Positions 8,172 through 13,208 of a stretch of DNA of 13,208 nt are shown piece by piece; within the stretch, counting starts at the first letter, position 1; each line of letters opens with the position of its first letter. Below the pieces are notes generated by a model, which had not been told where the DNA came from, did not search any database, and worked only from the letters and a program-made list of their open reading frames with translations. The stretch is from Balneolaceae bacterium SMO_bin1 (GTDB lineage Bacteria > Bacteroidota > Rhodothermia > Balneolales > Balneolaceae): positions 1-13,208 of the forward strand of contig NNSL01000478.1 of the NCBI GenBank assembly GCA_003123965.1, given 5' to 3'. A program made the position numbers and the translations under genes.

Positions 8172-8898
8172 CCTCCACCGTAGCAGGAACTACAATTTTT
8201 AGTCCGGGATGTTGCATGAACCATCCTTCCGGCGACTGCGAATGAAATGGTCCGGCCCCAACGCCTGCGCCATGCGGTGCTCGAATTGTAATATTCAGCG
8301 ATGGCATCCACCGGTATTGCGATTTAGAGAGATTATTGATGATTTGATTGAAGCCGCAAGAAATGAAGTCGGAAAACTGCATTTCTACAATAGGCTTGAA
8401 GCCTTCCAACGCCAAGCCGATAGCCGCGCCAATCGCCCCGGATTCAATGATCGGTGTATTACGAATACGCTCTTTACCAAAGTCTTCAACAAATCCCTCG
8501 GTGATTTTAAATACGCCGCCGTATTCCGCGATATCCTGACCCATTATCACGTAGTTTTCGTCCTCTTCGAATGCCTGCCGCAGTGAAAACTGTATGGCAT
8601 CAACAAAACGCTTTTCCGAGGTCGATTCAGTGTGGGCCTGGTCGGTGATTTCTTTTACAGGAGTGAAGATGGAGCTTAATTCATTCTCCCGGTCAAAAAC
8701 AGGATCATCCGCTGCCAGCGCTCTGTCTAGCTCTTCTTCAAATGACTCATCAATTTCTTCCTGGAAGGTTTCAAAATCTTTATCACTAAAAGATCCATTT
8801 TCTTCCAGCCAGCGCTTTAACTCGCAATACAGGGTCGCGTTCGCCCCATTTTTCAAATCGTTCATCGGGTACGTAAAATGTGCCCGATGCTTCTTCAT
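7939..8898 (-). CDS. E1 segment 2: inter-subunit linker and most of the beta-subunit domain
   Basis: The meaningful part runs from about 8815 (RWLEENGSFSDKDFETFQEEI, which continues the alpha C-terminus) to about 8037. It contains the acidic linker and then the beta domain: RFVDAIQFSLRQAFEEDENYVIMGQDIAEYGGVFKITEGF, NTPIIESGAIGAAIGLALEGFKPIVEMQFSDF, the RAPHGAGVGAGPFHSQSPEGWF active-site loop and PNPVLFFEHKKLYR. The first ~28 residues from the ATG at 8898 are out-of-frame with alpha, and everything after GKAKVR is out-of-frame tail, so the ATG is not a real start. Confidence 0.82.
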   Translation of the reverse strand: MKKHRAHFTYPMNDLKNGANATLYCELKRWLEENGSFSDKDFETFQEEIDESFEEELDRALAADDPVFDRENELSSIFTPVKEITDQAHTESTSEKRFVDAIQFSLRQAFEEDENYVIMGQDIAEYGGVFKITEGFVEDFGKERIRNTPIIESGAIGAAIGLALEGFKPIVEMQFSDFISCGFNQIINNLSKSQYRWMPSLNITIRAPHGAGVGAGPFHSQSPEGWFMQHPGLKIVVPATVEDAQHLLYSALHDPNPVLFFEHKKLYRSIRETTSDFCKIEELGKAKVRRQRHRCHDHHLRYGRTLGARRSKKMGQRGN

Positions 8899-9631
8899 GG
8901 CCGCGCATGCGAAAGGTTTTTGCTTCTATAAGGGTTGGTTTTCCTTGCAATGCATTGTTGCGGGCGGTTTCTATTGTTTCACGCACCTCAAACACATTGT
9001 TACCGTCAATCTTCACACCTTGCATGCCATAACCCTTTGCACGGTCTACTAAGTCTTCGCATGCGTACTGTTCGCGTGTAGGGGTGGAGAGGCCGTATCC
9101 GTTATTCTCTATCATAAAAATGGCAGGCAATTCCCAAACAGCCGCCAGGTTTAGTGCTTCATGAAAATCGCCCTCGCTGGTGGCGCCGTCGCCGCAAAAA
9201 CTGCAGGCTACAAAATTATTTTCTCTGAGTTTTGATGCCAAAGCTAAGCCATCGGCCACGGGCATAGTGGCGGCAAGGTGAGAAATCATCCCGACCAGCC
9301 GATGCTCCATCGTTCCGAAATGAAATGAGCGATCGCGCCCGCCGGTAAAGCCATCAGCTTTGCCCAGCAACTGACAAAATAATCTGTATAAGTCAACACC
9401 TCGGGTGGTAAATACGCCCAGGTTGCGATGCATGGGAAGGATGTAATCTTTCTCGCTAAGTGCCGAAGTTACCCCTACCGCGATAGCTTCTTGCCCGATG
9501 CCGGAAAACCACTTGCTTATTCGTCCCTGCCGCAGCAGGGTAAGCATGCGCTCCTCAATTCGGCGGGGAAGAAGAAGTTTTTTGTAAAGATCGAGCGCTT
9601 CAGATTCTGTTATCTGGTTCGGTACTTCCAA
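8786..9631 (-). CDS. E1 segment 1: alpha-subunit domain
   Basis: This frame carries the whole alpha part. LLLPRRIEERMLTLLRQGRISKWFSGIGQEAI (about 20-50) opens the fold, MHRNLG and GGRDRSFHFGT follow, and the thiamine-diphosphate/magnesium motif starts with GDGATSEGDFHEALNL at 147 and ends at ENNGYGLS (NN at 176-177). HEEASGTFYVPDERFEKWGERDPVLR (245-270) is the usual end of alpha. After about residue 272 the frame is wrong, and ALAGRKWIF up to the stop at 8786 is out-of-frame tail. Confidence 0.85.
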   Translation of the reverse strand: MEVPNQITESEALDLYKKLLLPRRIEERMLTLLRQGRISKWFSGIGQEAIAVGVTSALSEKDYILPMHRNLGVFTTRGVDLYRLFCQLLGKADGFTGGRDRSFHFGTMEHRLVGMISHLAATMPVADGLALASKLRENNFVACSFCGDGATSEGDFHEALNLAAVWELPAIFMIENNGYGLSTPTREQYACEDLVDRAKGYGMQGVKIDGNNVFEVRETIETARNNALQGKPTLIEAKTFRMRGHEEASGTFYVPDERFEKWGERDPVLRVKALAGRKWIF

Positions 9632-9663
9632 TAAGTTGATTTTGGTTTATCAAAAGTTGCAAA

Positions 9664-10635
9664 TTACCACCCAAGTAGATACGAAAAAATAAGAGGTGCT
9701 ACAATGGTAGCATCTGATTCGATTACAAATTTGGGCGTTTCTTTGCCTAGCTTGCCCCAGGTTATTTTTTCGTTTGGAACTGCTCCCGAATACGAACCGT
9801 AGCTGGTGGTTGAATCACTGATCTGACAAAAATATGACCAGAGCGGAGCTTCCTGCTGCAGATCTTGCTCTAACATGGGTACGACACAGATTGGGAAATC
9901 GCCTGCAATTCCGCCGCCGACCTGGAAAAATCCAACACCTTTATCGGAATTTTTCATGTACCAATCAGCGAGGAAAGTCATGTACTCAATGCCTGATTTA
10001 ACAGCAGAAGGATTTGCTCGGCCTTCAATGCAGTGAGAGGCAAAAAAGTTACCGCAGGTAGAGTCTTCCCAGCCGGGGACGATCACAGGGATATCCTTTT
10101 TAGCTGCGGCCAGCAGCCATGAATCTGTGGGATCAATTTGATAATCATCCTCGAGGTCACCGCTCAGCAGCATGTCGTAAAAGTACTCGTGCGGGAGGTA
10201 GCGTTCGCCGTTCTCTGTTGCTTTTGTCCAGCGCTCCACTAAATGATCCTCAATTTTACGCATAGCCTGTTCTTCGGGTATGCACGTGTCGGTAACCCGA
10301 TTATAATGCTGGTCGAGCAGCTCTTGTTCGTCGTCGGGACTCAAATCCCGATAGTGCGGAATGCGCTTGAAATGGTTGTGGGCTACCAGGTTAAATATAT
10401 CTTCTTCAAGATTGGCGCCCGTGCAGGTGATGATGTGAACTTTATCCTGCCGAATCATTTCCGCCAGTGAAAGGCCCAGCTCGGCTGTGCTCATGGCACC
10501 CGCCAGAGTGATCATCATTTTGGAACCATTTTGCAGCTGCTTTTCGTATTCCTTGGCCGCATCAACCAAAGTGGCAGCATTAAAATGACGAAAGTGATGC
10601 TCTAAAAATTCAGAAACGGATCCTTTATTTTGCAT
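9664..10635 (-). CDS. Deoxyhypusine synthase-like protein, probable homospermidine synthase
   Basis: The protein has 323 residues from the ATG at 10635 (an in-frame TTG at 10644 would add three). It belongs to the deoxyhypusine synthase fold, NAD-dependent enzymes that move an aminobutyl group from a polyamine through an imine on an active-site lysine. That lysine is present: SGAVPNEKITWGKLG places Lys295 in the WGK motif equivalent to Lys329 of the human enzyme. The NAD-site segment CTGANLEEDIFNL is at about 70-82. The GGG motif at 240-242 is followed by IAGDFP, where the human enzyme has VVKHHI including a catalytic histidine. Bacteria have no eIF5A, and members of this bacterial group are known to make homospermidine. 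Placement directly behind decarboxylase and agmatinase genes supports a putrescine-using role. The start overlaps the agmatinase stop by 11 bases. The exact substrate is inferred. Confidence 0.88.
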   Translation of the reverse strand: MQNKGSVSEFLEHHFRHFNAATLVDAAKEYEKQLQNGSKMMITLAGAMSTAELGLSLAEMIRQDKVHIITCTGANLEEDIFNLVAHNHFKRIPHYRDLSPDDEQELLDQHYNRVTDTCIPEEQAMRKIEDHLVERWTKATENGERYLPHEYFYDMLLSGDLEDDYQIDPTDSWLLAAAKKDIPVIVPGWEDSTCGNFFASHCIEGRANPSAVKSGIEYMTFLADWYMKNSDKGVGFFQVGGGIAGDFPICVVPMLEQDLQQEAPLWSYFCQISDSTTSYGSYSGAVPNEKITWGKLGKETPKFVIESDATIVAPLIFSYLLGW

Positions 10636-11491
10636 GATTGGCAAATTTATAGCTTAACATTTTGTAATACAGTTTGGCAGCAAGAAAGTTGGGAGCATGA
10701 AGGTTTTCAATGGGAGCTAATTCTACAATGTCAAAACCCACAACCTTCTTCTCGTTAAAAACTTTTTTGAGGTACTGAATGGTTGTAATCCAGTTCATTC
10801 CGCCCGGTTCCGGGGTTCCGGTGGCTGGCATTATTGAGGGATCAAAAGCATCGAGGTCAAATGTAATGTACACGGGGCCGGTTATCATGTTGATGGAGTC
10901 CTGCATCCAGTTAGTGTTGCCGTGCATTTCTTCGGCGAAAAAGCATTTTGAAGGGTCGAGATGCTCTTTTTCAGATCTATCCATACTGCGGATGCCGACC
11001 TGCACCAGGTTCGCGTTTTTAGAAGCATCATAGACCGCGCAGGCATGATTGTAGGGTGAACCCATGTAGGAGGGACGCAAATCGGTATGCGCGTCGATTT
11101 GGAGCACCGTGAGGTTATTGAACTTCTCGTAGAATGCTTTAATGATGCCAATACTGATGGAGTGCTCCCCACCGAAAAATGTCAGGAATTTGTCAGTTTC
11201 GAGCAGTTTTTGCGTGTTTTTATAAACGGCCTCAAACACAGCTTCGGGCGACGAATTTTCCGTGATGGGATCGAGGATGTGAATACCCTTTTGATACACT
11301 TCCGTATTGGTTTCAATGTCGTACAGCTCCATGTGCTCGGCGGCGTTTATAAATGCTTTAAACCCTTCGTCAGCTCCCTTGCCCCATGTGCTGGTGCCAT
11401 CGTAGGGTATGGACTGCAGCAATATTTTGGAGGTGCTAAAGTCAGAATATTCGTCCTCAATTTTTCCAAATGTCATATTATTATTCGTCAT
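10625..11491 (-). CDS. speB: Agmatinase (ureohydrolase/arginase superfamily)
   Basis: This enzyme hydrolyses agmatine to putrescine and urea with two manganese ions. The 288-residue protein has every metal motif of the ureohydrolase family: GGEHS with His110, DAHTD with Asp133, His135 and Asp137, and FDLDAFDPS with Asp212 and Asp214, followed by GTPEPGG. IPYDGTSTWGKGADEGF near the N-terminus is typical of agmatinases. Arginase or formiminoglutamase cannot be excluded by motif alone, but the upstream arginine decarboxylase gene and downstream polyamine gene favour agmatinase. The ATG at 11491 overlaps the decarboxylase stop by 11 bases, consistent with translational coupling; a second ATG five codons on is possible. 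The frame is intact. Confidence 0.92.
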   Translation of the reverse strand: MTNNNMTFGKIEDEYSDFSTSKILLQSIPYDGTSTWGKGADEGFKAFINAAEHMELYDIETNTEVYQKGIHILDPITENSSPEAVFEAVYKNTQKLLETDKFLTFFGGEHSISIGIIKAFYEKFNNLTVLQIDAHTDLRPSYMGSPYNHACAVYDASKNANLVQVGIRSMDRSEKEHLDPSKCFFAEEMHGNTNWMQDSINMITGPVYITFDLDAFDPSIMPATGTPEPGGMNWITTIQYLKKVFNEKKVVGFDIVELAPIENLHAPNFLAAKLYYKMLSYKFANHAK

Positions 11492-12554
11492 TGTAACCTA
11501 AAATTTGAAGCATATTATCTACTTCCTGTTCATTTCGGTACACTTTATCAACCATGGTACCGTCTTCATCTTCATCAATAATAATATGTTTGGGTGAAGG
11601 AATCAGGCAGTGTTTAATGCCGCCGTATCCGCTAATGGCGTCTTGGTAGGCCCCTGTATGGAAAAAGCCTACATAGAGTGGCTCTTCTTCCTCATCCGAG
11701 TAGGCTGGCAAGAGCAACGGCTGGTTGAATTGCCCCGAATTATAATAGTCGGAGTGATCGCAGCTTATGCCTCCAATGTTCACCCTACGGTAGCGGTGGC
11801 CCCACTTATTGATGGGCAGCAGAATGAATTTTTCATCAATCGACCATGCATCGGGGATAGTGTTCATCAGGCTGTTGTCTATGATGTACCAAAGCTCGCT
11901 GTTGTTCTGCTGTTTCTGTCGCAGCACTTTAAATATTACGGCCCCACTTTCGCCAACGGTATATTTGCCGAATTCAGTATACAGTTTCGGTTCTTCTACG
12001 CCGGCATCGGTGCATGCTTCTTTAATATTGCGAACAATTTCGCTGGTCATGTACTCAAAATCATACTCGAAACTCAGGCTGTTGCGGATGGGAAAACCAC
12101 CTCCAATATTAAGGGAGTCTAAAGAAGGGATCTCATTCTTAATTTCAGTGAATAAGCTTAATGCCTTCTGAAATTCACCCCAGTAGTAGAAATTATCAGC
12201 AACCCCTGAATCAACAAAAAAGTGCACCATTTTAAGTTCTACGCTTGGGTTGTCGGCAATTTTTTCTCTTACAAAATCAACAATTTTTCTGCGATTGATA
12301 CCCATCCGCGAAGTATAATAATGTGCACGTGGTTCTTCATCGATGCAAATGCGGACGCCAATTTTTATGGGCCGGTCTAAGTCCAAATTCTCAAGGTCGT
12401 TGAGCTCATCCATATTGTCCAAAACGGTAATGGAATTGGTGAAACCCTCTTTATTGAGCCATTTAATTTTGTTCAGGTAATTTTCGGTTTTAAAACCGTT
12501 GTGAACGATAGTTTTTTCGGTATCAATTTTATCGTCGTGGTAGAGGTCTTTCAA
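11481..12554 (-). CDS. Arginine decarboxylase segment 2: barrel remainder and C-terminal domain
   Basis: About 356 residues from the shift onward. It includes TIVHNGFK, IGVRICIDEEPRAHYYTSRMGI, VELKMVHFFVDSG, LDSLNIGGGFPI (phosphate-binding glycines), the EFGKYTVGESG strand, and GGISCDHSDYYN, whose cysteine matches the catalytic cysteine contributed across the dimer in this fold. GFFHTGAYQDAISGYGGIKHCLIP ends the domain. The only start available in this frame is a TTG at 12554, which lies inside the gene, so this is not an independent gene. Confidence 0.83.
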   Translation of the reverse strand: MKDLYHDDKIDTEKTIVHNGFKTENYLNKIKWLNKEGFTNSITVLDNMDELNDLENLDLDRPIKIGVRICIDEEPRAHYYTSRMGINRRKIVDFVREKIADNPSVELKMVHFFVDSGVADNFYYWGEFQKALSLFTEIKNEIPSLDSLNIGGGFPIRNSLSFEYDFEYMTSEIVRNIKEACTDAGVEEPKLYTEFGKYTVGESGAVIFKVLRQKQQNNSELWYIIDNSLMNTIPDAWSIDEKFILLPINKWGHRYRRVNIGGISCDHSDYYNSGQFNQPLLLPAYSDEEEEPLYVGFFHTGAYQDAISGYGGIKHCLIPSPKHIIIDEDEDGTMVDKVYRNEQEVDNMLQILGYNDE

Positions 12555-12891
12555 TTAAGTCAATATCAAAGGCGGATGATGTCTCCAGACACACATCTTC
12601 CTGAAGGGCTGTATTAATTACATGATGGAAATGATTGCATTTGGTACAATAGCAAAAACGATAATCATTCTGATAGTCATGCTTATCAATAGCGGCATTA
12701 AAGTGTTTCCGCGCTTTTTGTATTTGCTGCCTTATTTTTGGCAGATAGGTTAGTTTAAGCGGGGAGCCGTATTTTTCAATCAGCTTCTGCAGATTTACGC
12801 CGTTGAAGTGCAGGTGATCTTGCTTGAGCTCGAAGCCTTCTTGCGGGAATTCGTACGTCTGATCAATTAAGTCGAAAAAAGTATCGTTCAT
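12529..12891 (-). CDS. Arginine decarboxylase segment 1: N-terminal part with the PLP lysine
   Basis: About 114 genuine residues. LIEKYGSPLKLTYLPKI is the family's entry to the barrel, and FCYCTKCNHFHH holds the predicted PLP-binding Lys84, in the position where related decarboxylases read YAxKAN. LETSSAFDIDL marks the last in-frame block before the shift; RPLPRR is out-of-frame tail. The in-frame TTG at 12897 adds only two residues, so the ATG at 12891 is preferred. Confidence 0.82.
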   Translation of the reverse strand: MNDTFFDLIDQTYEFPQEGFELKQDHLHFNGVNLQKLIEKYGSPLKLTYLPKIRQQIQKARKHFNAAIDKHDYQNDYRFCYCTKCNHFHHVINTALQEDVCLETSSAFDIDLIERPLPRR

Positions 12892-12914
12892 TGACAATAA
12901 GTTCTCTTTATAGG

Positions 12915-12946
12915 TAAACGTAGCATTGGATCTAGTTTTTTAACAA
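12915..12946 (-). promoter_or_regulatory. Possible promoter of the polyamine cluster
   Basis: Read on the minus strand, TTG at 12946-12944 is followed after 21 bases by TACGTTTA at 12922-12915, one base off the Bacteroidota -7 consensus TAnnTTTG. The spacing equals that of the rpsO promoter in this window. It would give a leader of roughly 15-20 bases before the ATG at 12891. The context, between an upstream terminator and the first gene of the cluster, is right for a promoter; the match itself is only fair. Confidence 0.4.
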
Positions 12947-12989
12947 GCGGTAAAACTACAAGAATAATTCATTTTAAAAAAAGGGGGAC

Positions 12990-13020
12990 ATAAAAAAGGC
13001 GTCTCAGAAAAAGACGCCTT
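12990..13020 (-). terminator. Rho-independent terminator of the fasciclin-domain gene
   Basis: On the minus strand AAGGCGTCT (13020-13012) pairs perfectly with AGACGCCTT (13004-12996) around a 7-base loop, and the T-run formed by the A residues at 12992-12997 follows. The plus strand has no T-run after the stem, so it works only for minus-strand transcripts. It lies about 52 bases beyond the fasciclin-domain stop and isolates the polyamine cluster from that gene. Confidence 0.88.
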
Positions 13021-13072
13021 AAAATATATTCAATGATATTAGTAAGAAAAGACTTTGTGGATACAGCTATAA

Positions 13073-13208
13073 TTAGTTGGTCGGCATTAATACGGTATCA
13101 ACTACATGTATTACTCCATTGGATTGCATCACATTGTAGGTAGAAATGTGACCTACATTTCCCTGCTCGTCTTGCACGACAATGTTATGTTGGCCGTTCC
13201 ACATAAAT
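13073..13208 (-). CDS. Fasciclin (FAS1) domain protein, C-terminal fragment cut by the window edge
   Basis: The gene enters from beyond 13208 and ends at TAA 13075-13073. About 45 residues are visible: MWNGQHNIVVQDEQGNV, then HISTYNVMQSNGVIHVVDTVLMPTN at the terminus. The NGVIHVVDTVLMP block is the conserved last motif (H2 box) of FAS1 domains, which occur in secreted or surface adhesion-like proteins. The upstream part, including any signal peptide, lies outside the window. It is too short for the track of longer frames but has a terminator directly behind it, which supports a real gene. Confidence 0.82.
   Translation of the reverse strand, partial: FMWNGQHNIVVQDEQGNVGHISTYNVMQSNGVIHVVDTVLMPTN

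Larger units (their letters stand above)
7650..9631 (-). pseudogene. Fused alpha-beta 2-oxoacid dehydrogenase E1 gene, interrupted by two frame shifts
   Basis: Taken as one locus, this encodes a thiamine-diphosphate E1 in which the alpha and beta subunits are joined, as in the fused branched-chain 2-oxoacid (or pyruvate) dehydrogenase E1 of Bacteroidota. E1 decarboxylates the 2-oxoacid and transfers the acyl group to the lipoyl arm of E2. The 1982-base span is two bases over 660 codons. Homology continues without a gap across three successive frames, switching near 8814-8826 and 8024-8037, and each switch is repaired by removing one base. The repaired product would be 659 residues, normal for the fusion. 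The start is TTG at 9631: the frame upstream hits a stop at 9647-9649 and no ATG precedes the conserved N-terminus. It begins 33 bases after the deoxyhypusine-synthase-like gene. Its TGA stop (7650-7652) touches the convergent gene's TAA. It may be decayed, or intact but misread. Confidence 0.85.
11481..12891 (-). pseudogene. speA: Arginine decarboxylase gene (PLP-dependent, fold III), interrupted by one frame shift
   Basis: As one locus it would decarboxylate arginine to agmatine, the first step toward putrescine. The span from the ATG at 12891 is 1411 bases, one over 470 codons, and homology passes from one frame to the next at about 12545-12555. In the first frame DIDLIE reads on into RPLPRR and a stop; in the next frame DLYHDDKI continues. 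Homologues I know read approximately DINIVESLIEQGKI here, so removing one A from the AAA run (TTT at 12549-12551 on the plus strand) restores DIDLIEDLYHDDKI and a 469-residue protein. This is the short Bacteroidota-type decarboxylase, much smaller than the ~630-residue SpeA of E. coli. It is first in the polyamine cluster, behind a probable promoter. Ornithine or lysine as substrate is possible, but the agmatinase neighbour argues for arginine. Confidence 0.85.

Noticed and set aside
8594..9052. Plus-strand open frame of 152 codons across the E1 locus
   Set aside because: It is antisense to E1 coding sequence that has clear homology in all three segments; the product is low-complexity serine-rich, then unrecognisable.
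7939..9631. Separate E1 alpha and E1 beta genes
   Set aside because: The beta-side ATG at 8898 lies inside alpha coding sequence in the wrong frame, and conserved residues run continuously across the frame change, so one fused gene explains the data better.
11610..12122. Plus-strand open frame of 170 codons opposite the decarboxylase
   Set aside because: It is antisense to conserved decarboxylase motifs and has no promoter or recognisable domain.
12543..12556. Programmed ribosomal frameshift in the decarboxylase
   Set aside because: No slippery heptamer, no stop-adjacent shift motif and no downstream structure are seen; a simple one-base indel suffices.
13128..13165. Inverted repeat with TGTAGGT/ACCTACA arms
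   Set aside because: It is seven bases long and lies inside the fasciclin-domain coding sequence; chance is sufficient.
1..13208. Mobile elements, CRISPR arrays, tRNA or rRNA genes
   Set aside because: No terminal repeats, transposase or integrase motifs, spaced direct repeats, cloverleaf sequences or rRNA signatures were recognised on either strand.

Overview
The window looks like chromosomal housekeeping DNA from a bacterium of the Bacteroidota/Balneolota/Rhodothermota side of the tree. The basis is: a fused alpha-beta 2-oxoacid dehydrogenase E1 locus, a short (~470 aa) arginine decarboxylase of the type I know from Bacteroidota, start codons without clear Shine-Dalgarno sequences, and a TTG-N21-TATCTTTG promoter ahead of rpsO that fits the Bacteroidota -33/-7 consensus. 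The phylum is an inference; no 16S rRNA or lineage marker is present. I see no mobile element, CRISPR array, tRNA or rRNA.

Plus-strand half (1-7649): rpsO, pnp, an M16 zinc peptidase, asnS, holA, an ECF sigma factor and a small protein that is probably its anti-sigma partner. All have intact frames. rpsO-pnp-M16 is a widely conserved gene order (B. subtilis has rpsO-pnpA-ylxY-mlpA). Rho-independent hairpins follow rpsO and pnp.

Minus-strand half (13208-7650, read right to left): the 3' end of a fasciclin-domain gene with its terminator, then a probable promoter, then a polyamine cluster of arginine decarboxylase, agmatinase and a deoxyhypusine-synthase-like protein, and 33 bases downstream the fused E1 dehydrogenase. 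The first three genes overlap by 11 bases at each junction. Together they would convert arginine to agmatine, then putrescine, and then most likely homospermidine, because bacteria lack the eIF5A target of true deoxyhypusine synthase.

The notable anomaly is that two of these minus-strand genes are broken by three single-base frame shifts: one in the decarboxylase near 12550 and two in the E1 gene near 8817 and 8032. All three are repaired by removing one base, while the seven genes on the plus strand are intact. The cause is either sequence error or recent decay. The E1 stop codon and the stop of the convergent plus-strand gene are directly adjacent, with no spacer and no visible terminator. 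I found no clearly new system; the deoxyhypusine-synthase-like enzyme and the coiled-coil insertion in AsnRS are the most interesting proteins.
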